From: Calditrichota bacterium
Lineage (GTDB): Bacteria > Calditrichota > Calditrichia > Calditrichales > Calditrichaceae
Reading direction: 5' to 3'
Length of the DNA: 64,000 nt
NCBI GenBank assembly: GCA_003854985.1
Contig: RQOG01000130.1
Span: 23,208-87,207 of the forward strand
Shown: piece by piece, positions 1-7,692 of the stretch
How the letters are laid out: each line of letters starts with the position of its first letter
How positions within the stretch are numbered: the first letter of the stretch is position 1
Translations under genes and position numbers: made by a program
Notes under the pieces: generated by a model
Told to the model about the DNA's origin: nothing
Databases searched by the model: none
What the model saw: the letters and a program-made list of their open reading frames with translations, nothing else

Positions 1-11
1 CGCAGTCAGTG

Positions 12-383
12 TTAAAGCATAGTTTCCCAGCCGTCATATTCGCCGTTAAATTTTTCCGCTATTTGTTCGAATTTTTTCCGATACTTAATCAGCGTATTAT
101 AACCTAAATTTAATTTTGTCGTCGCCAGGCATAGCCATTCATTGTTTTTCCCATTATCAGTTATTTCAACCTCAAGGTCTAATTCCTGCAGCGCTGCTTT
201 TGCTAAATTGGCCGATGTTTCATCTTTAAAATAAAAAAAGAAATCAACGCTGCGTTTTTTAGAAAAATCCGCTCCATGATTCTTCATTAATCTCAGAACG
301 CTTCCATCCCGGTCCTCAGGAATTTTTTTTATATTCATTTTTAACCCTGAATTTGATTTAACAATCAGCTGATTGATCTGCAT
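12..383 (-). CDS. RraB-like ribonuclease E inhibitor domain protein
   Basis: The protein has 123 residues. Its C-terminal half matches the RraB (regulator of ribonuclease activity B) fold: a hydrophobic DFFFYFKDE segment near residue 47, an EVEI strand near 71, a tryptophan-containing WLCLATTK strand, and a terminal YDGWE motif typical of the family. Family members bind RNase E and change mRNA decay; many genomes carry RraB-like proteins of unknown target, so the partner here is unknown. No convincing ribosome binding site is visible before the ATG. It is transcribed away from the neighbouring membrane protein gene, which lies upstream on the same strand and is separated by a terminator. The family call is from motif recognition only. 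Confidence 0.7.
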   Translation of the reverse strand: MQINQLIVKSNSGLKMNIKKIPEDRDGSVLRLMKNHGADFSKKRSVDFFFYFKDETSANLAKAALQELDLEVEITDNGKNNEWLCLATTKLNLGYNTLIKYRKKFEQIAEKFNGEYDGWETML

Positions 384-489
384 TATACATTTTTTTTTGT
401 TAAAACTCCTCTTTCCTGATCTAAAACATGAATAATATACTTTTCAAAAGACATAGCTTTTTGACGAATAATCTGAATTTTTAAGGCAA

Positions 490-519
490 TAAATAAAAAT
501 AGCCCCGCTTGGAGGCTAT
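490..519 (-). terminator. Rho-independent terminator of the 115-residue membrane protein gene
   Basis: On the minus strand an ATAGCC/GGCTAT stem with a 9-base loop (499-519) is followed directly by a T-rich run, TTTTTATTTATT. It sits about 50 bases past the stop codon of the membrane protein gene. Confidence 0.7.
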
Positions 520-568
520 CTGCTGAATTAATGATTTTGTTAGAAAAGCAGACTTAAAAAAAATATTT

Positions 569-916
569 TTATTCTTCCTTATTTGTCTGGCGGGCGGAAA
601 TAAAATAGGAAACAATGAAAGCCGCGCCGACAAAAATACTGGTCACACCGATTATCAGCGCATCGGACATTCTGTAGGGGATTATTTCCAGAATCAGTAA
701 AGCGGCGCCGAAAGCAATCAAAACTATACCCCATTTGGCCCAGGACAATCTATCCATGGCCGCAGTGGGTAAAACCGGTAATTTCGCATTATCGCTCAGC
801 AGATTTTTTTCGATCAACTTCTTCCATGTACTGGTATTCAGCAGATGTTTGATGACCAGAACGAATGATCCGAATATAACCAGCAATACGGCCACTACTC
901 CAAAATCACTTTGCAT
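569..916 (-). CDS. Small three-helix membrane protein, probable ECF sigma target
   Basis: This 115-residue protein has three hydrophobic segments, at about residues 6-25, 60-78 and 87-107, and a short charged tail. It resembles the DUF6249-type membrane proteins often found beside ECF sigma factors, but I cannot name a function. The start is supported by an AAGGAGAT ribosome binding site six bases before the ATG. The gene is divergent from the ECF sigma gene. A promoter motif identical in its key elements to the sigma gene's own lies upstream on the minus strand, so it is probably driven by that sigma factor. A terminator follows the gene. Confidence 0.75.
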   Translation of the reverse strand: MQSDFGVVAVLLVIFGSFVLVIKHLLNTSTWKKLIEKNLLSDNAKLPVLPTAAMDRLSWAKWGIVLIAFGAALLILEIIPYRMSDALIIGVTSIFVGAAFIVSYFISARQTNKEE

Positions 917-960
917 TTTTATCTCCTTTCACGGATAAAATGTTTGTTATCTGAATAAAC

Positions 961-986
961 AGACAGTCTGAAAATAAAAATGTTAC
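961..986 (-). promoter_or_regulatory. ECF-type promoter for the membrane protein gene
   Basis: Read on the minus strand, GTAACA (986-981) is followed by 14 bases and CTGTCT (966-961). This matches the AAC ... GTC pattern of ECF promoters with a 17-base gap between AAC and GTC. It would give a leader of about 40 bases before the gene's ATG at 916. Confidence 0.6.
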
Positions 987-994
987 AAAAACCC

Positions 995-1020
995 GTAACA
1001 TTTTCGGTTTTTTTCTGTCT
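995..1020 (+). promoter_or_regulatory. ECF-type promoter for the sigma operon (autoregulation)
   Basis: GTAACA (995-1000), 14 bases, then CTGTCT (1015-1020). The elements and spacing are the same as in the divergent promoter. The two -35 elements form an inverted repeat, TGTTAC-N8-GTAACA (981-1000). Transcription would begin near 1027, which argues for the ATG at 1041 rather than the GTG at 1029 as the sigma start. Confidence 0.6.
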
Positions 1021-1040
1021 CTTATCTTGTGGGAAAAGAT

Positions 1041-1625
1041 ATGACGAGCGAAAAGGCATTGATTAAAAAGATTATCCGGGGAGACAAAAACAGTTTTTCT
1101 CTGCTTGTTAAAGAATACAAACGTCTTGTCGCTCATATCGTTTATACGAATGTAAAAAATCAAAACGACAGGGACGACCTGTGCCAGGAGATTTTCCTCA
1201 AAATATATATGAATCTGGATACATTTAAATTTGAATCAAAATTATCGACCTGGATCGGCAGAATCGCCTATAATTCCTGTGTTAATTTTTTCAAAAAGAA
1301 CAGGACAATTTGGGAAAATACAGATAGTAATCAGGAAGAGACCGGGGACAATTCTGTCTACGAGGTGGAATATGACAACGCTGAAAATTTGCCGGTTTTA
1401 GAAATACATAATCGGGAAACAAGCCGTATTTTGCGGCAGGCAATTTTTAAATTACCCGGAAATTACCAGACCGTGATTACCCTTTTTCATCTTGACGAAC
1501 TGTGCTATAAGGAAATTGCTGATATACTAAACCTGTCTGTTAATCATATAAAAGTGATTCTTTTCCGGGCCCGTAAATTATTAAAAGAAAAAGTATTAAC
1601 CGCATACAGCGAGGAGGACCTATGA
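1041..1625 (+). CDS. ECF-family RNA polymerase sigma factor
   Basis: This is a sigma-70 ECF protein of about 194 residues. Region 2 contains DDLCQEIFLKIY and FKFESKLSTWIGRIAYN, which covers the core-binding and -10 recognition helices. Region 4 contains LCYKEIADILNLSVNHIKV followed by FRARKLLKEK, a helix-turn-helix for the -35 element. An in-frame GTG lies 12 bases upstream (1029), but the predicted promoter makes the ATG at 1041 more likely. The gene's last bases overlap the anti-sigma start (ATGA), so the two are translationally coupled. The acidic linker between regions 2 and 4 is normal for the group. It is probably autoregulated through the promoter at 995-1020. Confidence 0.92.
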   Translation: MTSEKALIKKIIRGDKNSFSLLVKEYKRLVAHIVYTNVKNQNDRDDLCQEIFLKIYMNLDTFKFESKLSTWIGRIAYNSCVNFFKKNRTIWENTDSNQEETGDNSVYEVEYDNAENLPVLEIHNRETSRILRQAIFKLPGNYQTVITLFHLDELCYKEIADILNLSVNHIKVILFRARKLLKEKVLTAYSEEDL

Positions 1626-2179
1626 AAAATGGACATTTAACCGCAAGAATTATTAACGAATATATCGACGGGCTTTACGATGCCGGCAGGAATAAAGAAA
1701 TCGATGAACACTTGAAAGATTGCAGCCGCTGTAAACAGGCGTTCGATGAATATCGTTTCGTGATTAAAGAAATTGAAAAAACCGGTATCTATGAACCTGA
1801 CGATAATTTTGAAAATCTGGTCACGCAGAATCTGCCGGATATTTATCCTAAAAAACATGCCGCATTTTATGAAATTATTTCTGTGATCATGATTTCAGCG
1901 CTGTTTTTATCTGCTATCGGTTATTTTATCTTCACAGGAGCCTTTAATCCGCTTCCCGGAATAATTGATACGGGCGCTGTTATTCTGGATAATATAACGG
2001 ATTATCTGAAAAATCTTGAATTTTTGTATGACAATGCGCGGATTTTAAGTCTGCTGATCTTTTATATCGTTGCTTTTATAATTTTTAACCGGTTTGTTAC
2101 TAAGTCCAGGCTGATAGACTTTAAAAAAAGGATACTTAAATATTTGTTTTTAGTTAACCGGTTCCTGTTTAGTGCTTAA
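1622..2179 (+). CDS. Putative zinc-finger anti-sigma factor, membrane protein
   Basis: The 185-residue protein begins with a short helical domain carrying a zf-HC2-like motif (His30, Cys34, Cys37; H-x3-C-x2-C), which in ZAS-type anti-sigma factors binds the cognate ECF sigma. Two hydrophobic segments follow, at about residues 80-105 and 138-157, so it sits in the inner membrane with the sigma-binding part in the cytoplasm. A strong GAGGAGG ribosome binding site lies just before the ATG, and the start overlaps the sigma stop codon. The signal that releases the sigma factor cannot be read from the sequence. Confidence 0.8.
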   Translation: MKNGHLTARIINEYIDGLYDAGRNKEIDEHLKDCSRCKQAFDEYRFVIKEIEKTGIYEPDDNFENLVTQNLPDIYPKKHAAFYEIISVIMISALFLSAIGYFIFTGAFNPLPGIIDTGAVILDNITDYLKNLEFLYDNARILSLLIFYIVAFIIFNRFVTKSRLIDFKKRILKYLFLVNRFLFSA

Positions 2180-2314
2180 GACAGCCTGGTGAACAGCCAC
2201 AATCACATTCTTGATTTCATAAGTAAAATCAGCACCTGTAATCCATGATAATCCGGCAATATCAGTGTCTTTGTAATTGTTCAGTGGTGGGCTACTGTCA
2301 TTCTCTCATTGAGT

Positions 2315-2334
2315 CCCATGATTAAAATCATGGG
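2315..2334. repeat. Perfect 8-bp hairpin in a gene-poor stretch
   Basis: CCCATGAT, a TAAA loop, then ATCATGGG. The stretch 2180-2491 holds no intact gene. It has this hairpin, a second smaller inverted repeat (CGCC-AATA-GGCG near 2417), and nothing else I can assign. The stem-TAAA-stem design resembles the hairpins inside the MITE-like repeat at 21.4 kb. Confidence 0.5.
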
Positions 2335-2491
2335 TTACCCCATAGTGTTCGTTGATCGTTATCGTGATCGTGATTGGCTGAGCATCTCCAGCAGAGCCCA
2401 ATGAAAACAGGCCTTCGCCAATAGGCGTTCGGCATTTCCACCGGAAGGCGGACTCTATGAGCTTCATTGTTAATTCTCCAAAAGCGGTTTC

Positions 2492-2626
2492 TTAAGGGAC
2501 GGCTTTTGCTGCAATGAGTCGGCTAACTGTGAAGTACTCTCTAATTTTACCGGTAATTACCCCAATGGATGAACTATCATGAATTAACCTTACACGCTGT
2601 CCGACTTTTAGATTATCTTCACTCAT
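2492..2626 (-). pseudogene. 44-residue ORF coupled to hsdM, probable truncated helicase N-terminus
   Basis: This short frame starts on the last base of the hsdM stop codon (TAATG overlap). It opens with LKVGQRVRLIHDSSSIGVIT, a KOW/SH3-like strand pattern similar to the start of some DISARM- or SNF2-type defence helicases. The resemblance ends at about residue 30; the remaining residues look random and a TAA follows. I read it as the surviving 5' end of a defence gene that once followed hsdM in the operon. A genuine small protein is possible but less likely. The helicase link is a weak inference from one motif. Confidence 0.4.
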
Positions 2627-4098
2627 TAATTGATTTCCTCATCCCCATTTAATCCGTTCACCACTTCCTTAAAACTCAACAAGGCGGATTCTATATTTTC
2701 AACAATCTCTACAGCCAATACATCCGGTTCAGGCAGGTTATCCAGATCGCCCAGACTTTCATCCTTCAACCAAAAGATATCCATATTGGTCTTGTCTCGG
2801 GCAATAATCTGATCATAGGTATATTTTTTGAACCTTTCGGTTTCGGCGCGCTTAAAACGGTTTTCAGGATTATAGCATTTAATAAAATCCTGCAAATCTT
2901 CATATTTTAATTGCTTGGTCTTAAGAGTAAAATGCATATTGGTTCGTAAATCATAAATCCAGACTTCTTTCGTCCAGGGATCTTTGCTGGCCGGTTTGTT
3001 ATCAAAAAACAAAACATTGGCTTTAACGCCCTGAGCATAAAACAAACCGGTAGGTAAACGTAAAAGAGTATGAACATCACAGCTTTGAAGTAACCTTTTA
3101 CGAACCGTTTCACCGGCGCCGCCTTCAAATAAAACATTATCAGGTACGACTATTGCCGCTTTACCATCAATTTTCAACATGGTTCTGACATGCTGAACAA
3201 AATTAAGTTGTTTATTGGAAGTGGTCGCCCAGAAGTCCTGGCGATTATAGGTCAATGATTCTTTACCCTGGGTGCCATCCTCGTTTGTTATGGTGATACT
3301 GCTTTTTTTACCGAATGGCGGATTGGTTAACACATAATCAAAACGATCACCGGGATCGGCAATTAGGCTATCGTTGCGTGTAATAGGCGGCTCGCTGTTC
3401 AAATCACCTATATTATGCAGGAACAGATTCATTAAACAAAGCCGGGCGGTATTAGCCACAATTTCCCAACCGCGAAAGGTCTTATATTTTAAAAATTCCT
3501 TTTCGTCTTTATCCAGGCTTTCCTTGTAATGGGTTGAAATAAAATCATGATAGGCTAAAAAGAATCCGCCCGTCCCGCAGGCCGGATCGGCCATTGTTTT
3601 ATGTGTCTCCGGACGGATAACTTCCACCATAGCCCGGATTAAGGCACGCGGCGTAAAATATTGCCCGGCTCCGCTCTTGGTGTCTTCGGCATTCTTTTCC
3701 AGAAGGCCTTCGTAAATATCGCCTTTGACATCCGTACCCAGCATAACCCAGGTTTCATCATTGATCATCTGGATGAGCTTGTGCAATTTAGCCGGATCCT
3801 GAATTTTGTTCTGCGCCTTAAGAAAAATCTGACCCAGCATGCCTTTTTCGTTTCCCAATTCCTTTAATAATTCCACGTAATGCGCTTCTAATTGAGCGCC
3901 GGATTTACCAACCAGGCTGGACCAATTATATTTTTCAGGAATGCCGGTATTTCGATTATAAGGTGCTCTGGAATATTCATCCGCCATTTTCAGGAACAAA
4001 AAATAAGTAAGCTGTTCCAGGTAATCACCGTAACTGACCCCGTCATCCCGCAGGGTATTACAATAATTCCATACTTTGGAAATAATGGATGCAGTCAT
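2626..4098 (-). CDS. hsdM: Type I restriction-modification DNA methyltransferase subunit HsdM
   Basis: At 490 residues this is the usual size for HsdM. The N-terminal helical domain (about 1-125) packs against HsdS. The N6-adenine methyltransferase domain follows, with QYFTPR at 146-151, the SAM-binding motif DPACGTGG at 171-178, and the catalytic NPPF at 259-262. With HsdS it methylates adenine at the target site; with HsdR it forms the restriction complex. Its ATG overlaps the stop of the RAYT gene (ATGA), and its TAA overlaps the start of a 44-residue frame. It is the last large gene of the operon, whereas most type I operons place hsdM before hsdS. All visible catalytic motifs are intact. 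Confidence 0.95.
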   Translation of the reverse strand: MTASIISKVWNYCNTLRDDGVSYGDYLEQLTYFLFLKMADEYSRAPYNRNTGIPEKYNWSSLVGKSGAQLEAHYVELLKELGNEKGMLGQIFLKAQNKIQDPAKLHKLIQMINDETWVMLGTDVKGDIYEGLLEKNAEDTKSGAGQYFTPRALIRAMVEVIRPETHKTMADPACGTGGFFLAYHDFISTHYKESLDKDEKEFLKYKTFRGWEIVANTARLCLMNLFLHNIGDLNSEPPITRNDSLIADPGDRFDYVLTNPPFGKKSSITITNEDGTQGKESLTYNRQDFWATTSNKQLNFVQHVRTMLKIDGKAAIVVPDNVLFEGGAGETVRKRLLQSCDVHTLLRLPTGLFYAQGVKANVLFFDNKPASKDPWTKEVWIYDLRTNMHFTLKTKQLKYEDLQDFIKCYNPENRFKRAETERFKKYTYDQIIARDKTNMDIFWLKDESLGDLDNLPEPDVLAVEIVENIESALLSFKEVVNGLNGDEEIN

Positions 4099-4685
4099 AC
4101 ATTTTCCTTATCGGTTTCCCAATTTTTAGGATTATCTTTAATATAGGTTCGAATCCGGTATAATTCATTTTCATTTCTGATGATGTGTTCATAATGCCGA
4201 AAGGCATGGCTAATGCCATAATTCTTTTGCCAGACGTATAAACCCAGCGTTTTACGTATTTCATTTATTTTTTTTGTTACCGCGGATTTAAATGACCGGA
4301 CAATGGTTGGGATAGAACCGGATACCGGTTTACCAAATTGTTCCGTTTTTTGGCGGGCGGATTGTTGTTCGGTGTTTTGTAGGGGTACGGCGCGCCGTGC
4401 CCCTACCATATCCGGATTATTAATTTTTATGATTCCATGAAAATGATTCGGCATTACAACAGATTCATCCAATTCAATACTATCCCGGATTTCTGCCGTT
4501 TTTAACCATTCGTCATGAACAATTTCACCTGATGTATTATAAATCATTTTACCGTTTACAATTTCTCCGAACAAATGTTGCCGGTCCTTTGTGCACAGGG
4601 TGATAAAATAATATCCGCTTTGTGTATAATTATAATTTTTTAACCGGATGGATCTCCGGTGATGAATTTCCGGGTTGAAAGTCAT
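4095..4685 (-). CDS. REP-associated tyrosine transposase (RAYT, Y1 family) inside the R-M operon
   Basis: This 196-residue Y1/HUH endonuclease has the metal-binding His81-x-His83 in VVMPNHFHGII, an N-terminal RSIRLKNYNY, and a C-terminal tyrosine-bearing helix (Tyr156 or Tyr165) followed by HIIRNENELYRIRTYI. RAYTs cut and join single-stranded DNA at palindromic REP sequences. The gene overlaps hsdS upstream and hsdM downstream by ATGA on each side, so it is translationally coupled in the operon rather than inserted as a separate unit. Two oddities: codons 94-103 are a 28-base REP-like palindrome, and residues 157-165 look like a 27-base insertion made of overlapping small hairpins, placed at the normally compact catalytic tyrosine region. 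It may therefore be inactive or altered. Confidence 0.85.
   Translation of the reverse strand: MTFNPEIHHRRSIRLKNYNYTQSGYYFITLCTKDRQHLFGEIVNGKMIYNTSGEIVHDEWLKTAEIRDSIELDESVVMPNHFHGIIKINNPDMVGARRAVPLQNTEQQSARQKTEQFGKPVSGSIPTIVRSFKSAVTKKINEIRKTLGLYVWQKNYGISHAFRHYEHIIRNENELYRIRTYIKDNPKNWETDKENV
4191..4219. repeat. Overlapping mini-hairpins at the RAYT tyrosine helix
   Basis: ATGCC-GAAA-GGCAT (4194-4207) overlaps ATGGC-TAAT-GCCAT (4206-4219). They cover the codons for residues 157-165 of the RAYT, which are extra compared with the usual NYYEHIIRNE pattern I know for this family. Confidence 0.5.
4379..4406. repeat. REP-like palindrome within the RAYT coding sequence
   Basis: A 28-base near-perfect palindrome. 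It begins GTAGGGG, has ACGGCGCGCCGT at its centre and ends CCCCTAC; the only non-matching pair is T/G. It closely resembles a palindrome common as dispersed repeats in other environmental bacteria. It encodes VGARRAVPLQ in frame. Confidence 0.8.
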
Positions 4686-5995
4686 TTGTTCAGATTTGCC
4701 TTTTCCTGTTTTATCTTTTCCAGCAACTTCTCCGCCGGTTCGTCATTGGGATCCTGCGGAACCAGACGGCCTTCGAATGCTTTTTTTAGAATGGATTGTT
4801 TTAAAGCTTCGGCTTGTTTAAGTGATTGCTCAATGGTTTCTTGCATATGATCCGCTTCGGATAAGCGTGCTTCAATTTCCTGAACAATCTGATTTTGTAT
4901 TTTAATTGAAGGATAAAGAACGGTAGACTCTTTAATTCTAATCAATATAATTCTTTTAATTGCAGTTCCAGTCATTTTACCTAGAATATTTCTTTTACCA
5001 ATTGGGCTTTGTATGTAATATTTTAAATAACTGGGTATAATTTTTGTTCTATCAGGTTTAAGTAGACACAAACTTGAAAGTATACTGATTGGTTCATTAA
5101 TTGTATTTATAGTTACATCACCAGTATTTACACCATCTTTGGTAAGTAAAATATCACCATATTCTGGATTACAACGTAAATAAATCTTTTTATGAAATTC
5201 TTCACCAATCCAGGTAACATTCGAAAGATCAATGTAATTATTTTTAATATTTTTTGCCGTTATATACATATAAGTATTTGGTCTTTTCTCATTATATTGA
5301 ATTTTGGGTGAGTAATGTGTGCCATCCTGTATTTTTGAACAAACTTCTTTAAGTGGCGACGTTGCCCACGCAGAGTTTCCATAATCATGGTTCAATTTGC
5401 CCTCAAAAGCATGTTTTAGCACCGACTGCCGGTAGGTTTTTAGTTGTTCTCTGGCTTTTTTAAGTGTTTCAATACCGGCGTCTATTTCGCTGAACAGCTC
5501 TTCGATTTTTGCTACAATACGTTTTTGCTCGGGTAATGGTGGAAGGTAAATATTTTGACTTTCTATCTTTCTAGAAGAAATATTTGGCTGGGCACCACCA
5601 TATGCCTCTTTCTCAATGATGTTTTTTAGTACAAACAAATAATAGTATAAAAAAATTTTATAAATTAATTTATCATTAGTTTTAAAGTTACCTACCCGCT
5701 GATTTTGTAAAGCGGTAATGTTATTTTTGTATATGCCAAATTTTCCTGTAGTAGCTCCTGACATAGCAATCAAAATGTCATCCTTATTGATAATATAGTC
5801 TTCTTCAAATTTATTTTCAGATACATATACTACATTATCTAAATTAACAAGACCATTATGAATATCAGATATTCTAACTAAGGGTATACCGTCGGTGGAA
5901 TAATCTTTACTTTTAAAAGCAAAACCATTATTTAATTTTAGTATATCGCCAAGTTTAACTTTATACCAAGTTTTAGGATAGTTATTTTTCATCAT
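4682..5995 (-). CDS. hsdS: Type I restriction-modification specificity subunit HsdS
   Basis: The 437-residue protein has the classic HsdS layout. Target recognition domain 1 spans about residues 8-145, followed by conserved helical region LPPLPEQKRIVAKIEELFSE with its coiled coil. Target recognition domain 2 spans about 205-360, and a second conserved helical region ends in AFEGRLVPQDPNDEPAEKLL. Each target domain reads half of a bipartite DNA site. The variable domains are markedly AT-rich compared with the conserved helices, as is common when recognition domains are exchanged between strains. The start may be either of two adjacent ATGs (5995 or 5992). The stop overlaps the RAYT start. A gap of 73 bases separates it from the DUF5131 gene upstream. 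Confidence 0.95.
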   Translation of the reverse strand: MMKNNYPKTWYKVKLGDILKLNNGFAFKSKDYSTDGIPLVRISDIHNGLVNLDNVVYVSENKFEEDYIINKDDILIAMSGATTGKFGIYKNNITALQNQRVGNFKTNDKLIYKIFLYYYLFVLKNIIEKEAYGGAQPNISSRKIESQNIYLPPLPEQKRIVAKIEELFSEIDAGIETLKKAREQLKTYRQSVLKHAFEGKLNHDYGNSAWATSPLKEVCSKIQDGTHYSPKIQYNEKRPNTYMYITAKNIKNNYIDLSNVTWIGEEFHKKIYLRCNPEYGDILLTKDGVNTGDVTINTINEPISILSSLCLLKPDRTKIIPSYLKYYIQSPIGKRNILGKMTGTAIKRIILIRIKESTVLYPSIKIQNQIVQEIEARLSEADHMQETIEQSLKQAEALKQSILKKAFEGRLVPQDPNDEPAEKLLEKIKQEKANLNK

Positions 5996-6068
5996 TAATC
6001 AGAAGTTCACAATCATGAATACAAAGTTTTGGTTTAATACTACGATTATTTTTCGATATTATTATCGT

Positions 6069-6791
6069 TCATAATTGAAGAATTTCAGGCATATCATCAT
6101 AAATCCGCCCCTCAAGCAGTCGTCCGCTTTTCTTTTTATTGATGCCTCCCCATTGTTTAAAAAAGAAAGCCGTGCCGTTCCGGGCACATTGCTCTTTAAT
6201 ATCAACCACCCATTCCGCCTGCATGGGCCGCGGCTTTCTGCCGCTCTCGCCGCCCACAATCACCCAGTCAATTTTTTTCAGGTTTATGTTATACAAAGGA
6301 CCCAGAAGTGGTTCGCAGGACAAAAATTTTACCCGGGCTTTGGTCTGTCTCAATAATTCTATCCTTTGCAGAAAATCACTGTTTTCCACAGTAACCCCCA
6401 TCCAGATATTATGCGTCCAGTTTACCAGGTTTCGCTTATCATAATCCGCTAAAATATCAGCCCGTTTGGTTAATATCTGAAAAACATGCTGGGGATTCTC
6501 GTTCATGACCTTAAAAACCCTTTGCAGAAACTCCACCGGGATATCCTTATGGAACAGATCTGACATGGAATTAACAAAAACAATGCGCGGTTTTTTCCAG
6601 CGGTAGGGTTCATCCAAAACATCTTCATGCAGCGTTAACTTAAAACCATTCCGGTATTTTTCCGCGCCCATCGCCTTAAGACGCCGGGCCATGGTTTCGG
6701 CATAGCAGAATTTACATCCTGTGGAAACCTTATCGCATCCCGTCGTGGGATTCCAGGACATTTCCGTCCACTCTATTTTGGATTTGTTCAT
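6069..6791 (-). CDS. DUF5131 (phage Gp37/Gp68-type) three-cysteine protein
   Basis: This 240-residue protein starts with IEWTEMSWNPTTGC, and its three cysteines (Cys19, Cys26, Cys29; C-x6-C-x2-C) resemble the iron-sulfur motif of radical SAM enzymes although the spacing differs. This is the Gp37/Gp68 or DUF5131 family (PF07505), found in phages and in bacterial accessory regions. Later motifs include VFVNSMSDLFH, an LTKR segment, WMGVTVEN and WVIVGGESG, all typical of the family. The substrate is not established as far as I know. Its ATG directly abuts the stop of the TcmP gene, its usual partner. Both sit inside a type I R-M operon, suggesting an accessory modification or defence role. That role is inferred from context. 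Confidence 0.85.
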   Translation of the reverse strand: MNKSKIEWTEMSWNPTTGCDKVSTGCKFCYAETMARRLKAMGAEKYRNGFKLTLHEDVLDEPYRWKKPRIVFVNSMSDLFHKDIPVEFLQRVFKVMNENPQHVFQILTKRADILADYDKRNLVNWTHNIWMGVTVENSDFLQRIELLRQTKARVKFLSCEPLLGPLYNINLKKIDWVIVGGESGRKPRPMQAEWVVDIKEQCARNGTAFFFKQWGGINKKKSGRLLEGRIYDDMPEILQL

Positions 6792-7691
6792 TTATACATT
6801 CCTGATAATATGATTAGCAATCTTTTGTGCCGCTTGTGAATTTGACGCTAATATAAAATGAAATAAAGCGACACCTTTTTTATTATTCAATCTTAAAGGA
6901 TGACTGACATATTTCCAAATTTGTTTTAGATTCTCTATATATAATTCAGCGATTTTATTAATCGGATCAATAATTTTATCCATATCTTTAACATCTTTTC
7001 CAAATAAATCTTTGTATTCAATTGTTTTATAAAATTTTTTCCTTATTGATTCTTCATTAATACCAAAGAATGATATTAATTTTTTTATATTCTTTAATTC
7101 ACCATTTTTATCTAAAAGTCGATTAATAATCATCCCTGTTGGTAATAATATCCAAAGGTCGGACCGACTTCCTGCCAATTGAGCAATAGATTCCCAGTTT
7201 ATTTGCATTCCAAACGGATCAAGAAAAATAAGAGCAGCATACTTCCTTTTTTTTAAAGCACCACTGAGCTTGACTAATTCTTCATTACAATCATTAGCTC
7301 TATAGATAATATTCTTGTTCTTACTTTCCTGAATACTTTTTAATTTTGATTCTAATTTTTTAATACTCGTTGCATCTTTATCAATAAAATAATACCAATC
7401 GAAAATATCTGGTTTCTGCAATTTTATTAAACGTTCTGCTGCACCACGATATACATTTGCATCACCCGAATCCAGGTCCAAGTCAAATAAGTTTGGTGCA
7501 TTTTTCTCTATATTTCTCTCCCCACATCCTGCAAAGCCATCAAAATATATGGTTTTCCAATAAGGATTTTTATGCATTATTTTTAAATATGCCAATACAT
7601 ATTCTTCAAATGCCTGAAGTTTTTTCTCAGTCCAGGGACCGCCCCAAGTGGCTTTGGGTTCACTAACTTTATTTAAAACAATTTTTCTCAT
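6792..7691 (-). CDS. tcmP: Three-Cys-motif partner protein TcmP
   Basis: The 299-residue protein matches the TcmP family, named for its regular pairing with the three-cysteine DUF5131 protein. Characteristic segments are WGGPWTEKKLQAFEEYV near the start, FDGFAGCG at 50-57, an acidic YFIDKD at 101-106, and LIFLDPFGMQINW at 155-166. The FDGFAG glycine loop, acidic turn and DPFG resemble the SAM-binding and catalytic motifs of Rossmann amino-methyltransferases, so a nucleic-acid or nucleotide methylase is plausible, but this is inference. Its start lies one base after the hsdR stop and its stop abuts the DUF5131 start, so expression is tied to restriction genes. The gene is more AT-rich than hsdR. 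Confidence 0.85.
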   Translation of the reverse strand: MRKIVLNKVSEPKATWGGPWTEKKLQAFEEYVLAYLKIMHKNPYWKTIYFDGFAGCGERNIEKNAPNLFDLDLDSGDANVYRGAAERLIKLQKPDIFDWYYFIDKDATSIKKLESKLKSIQESKNKNIIYRANDCNEELVKLSGALKKRKYAALIFLDPFGMQINWESIAQLAGSRSDLWILLPTGMIINRLLDKNGELKNIKKLISFFGINEESIRKKFYKTIEYKDLFGKDVKDMDKIIDPINKIAELYIENLKQIWKYVSHPLRLNNKKGVALFHFILASNSQAAQKIANHIIRNV

Positions 7692-7692
7692 A

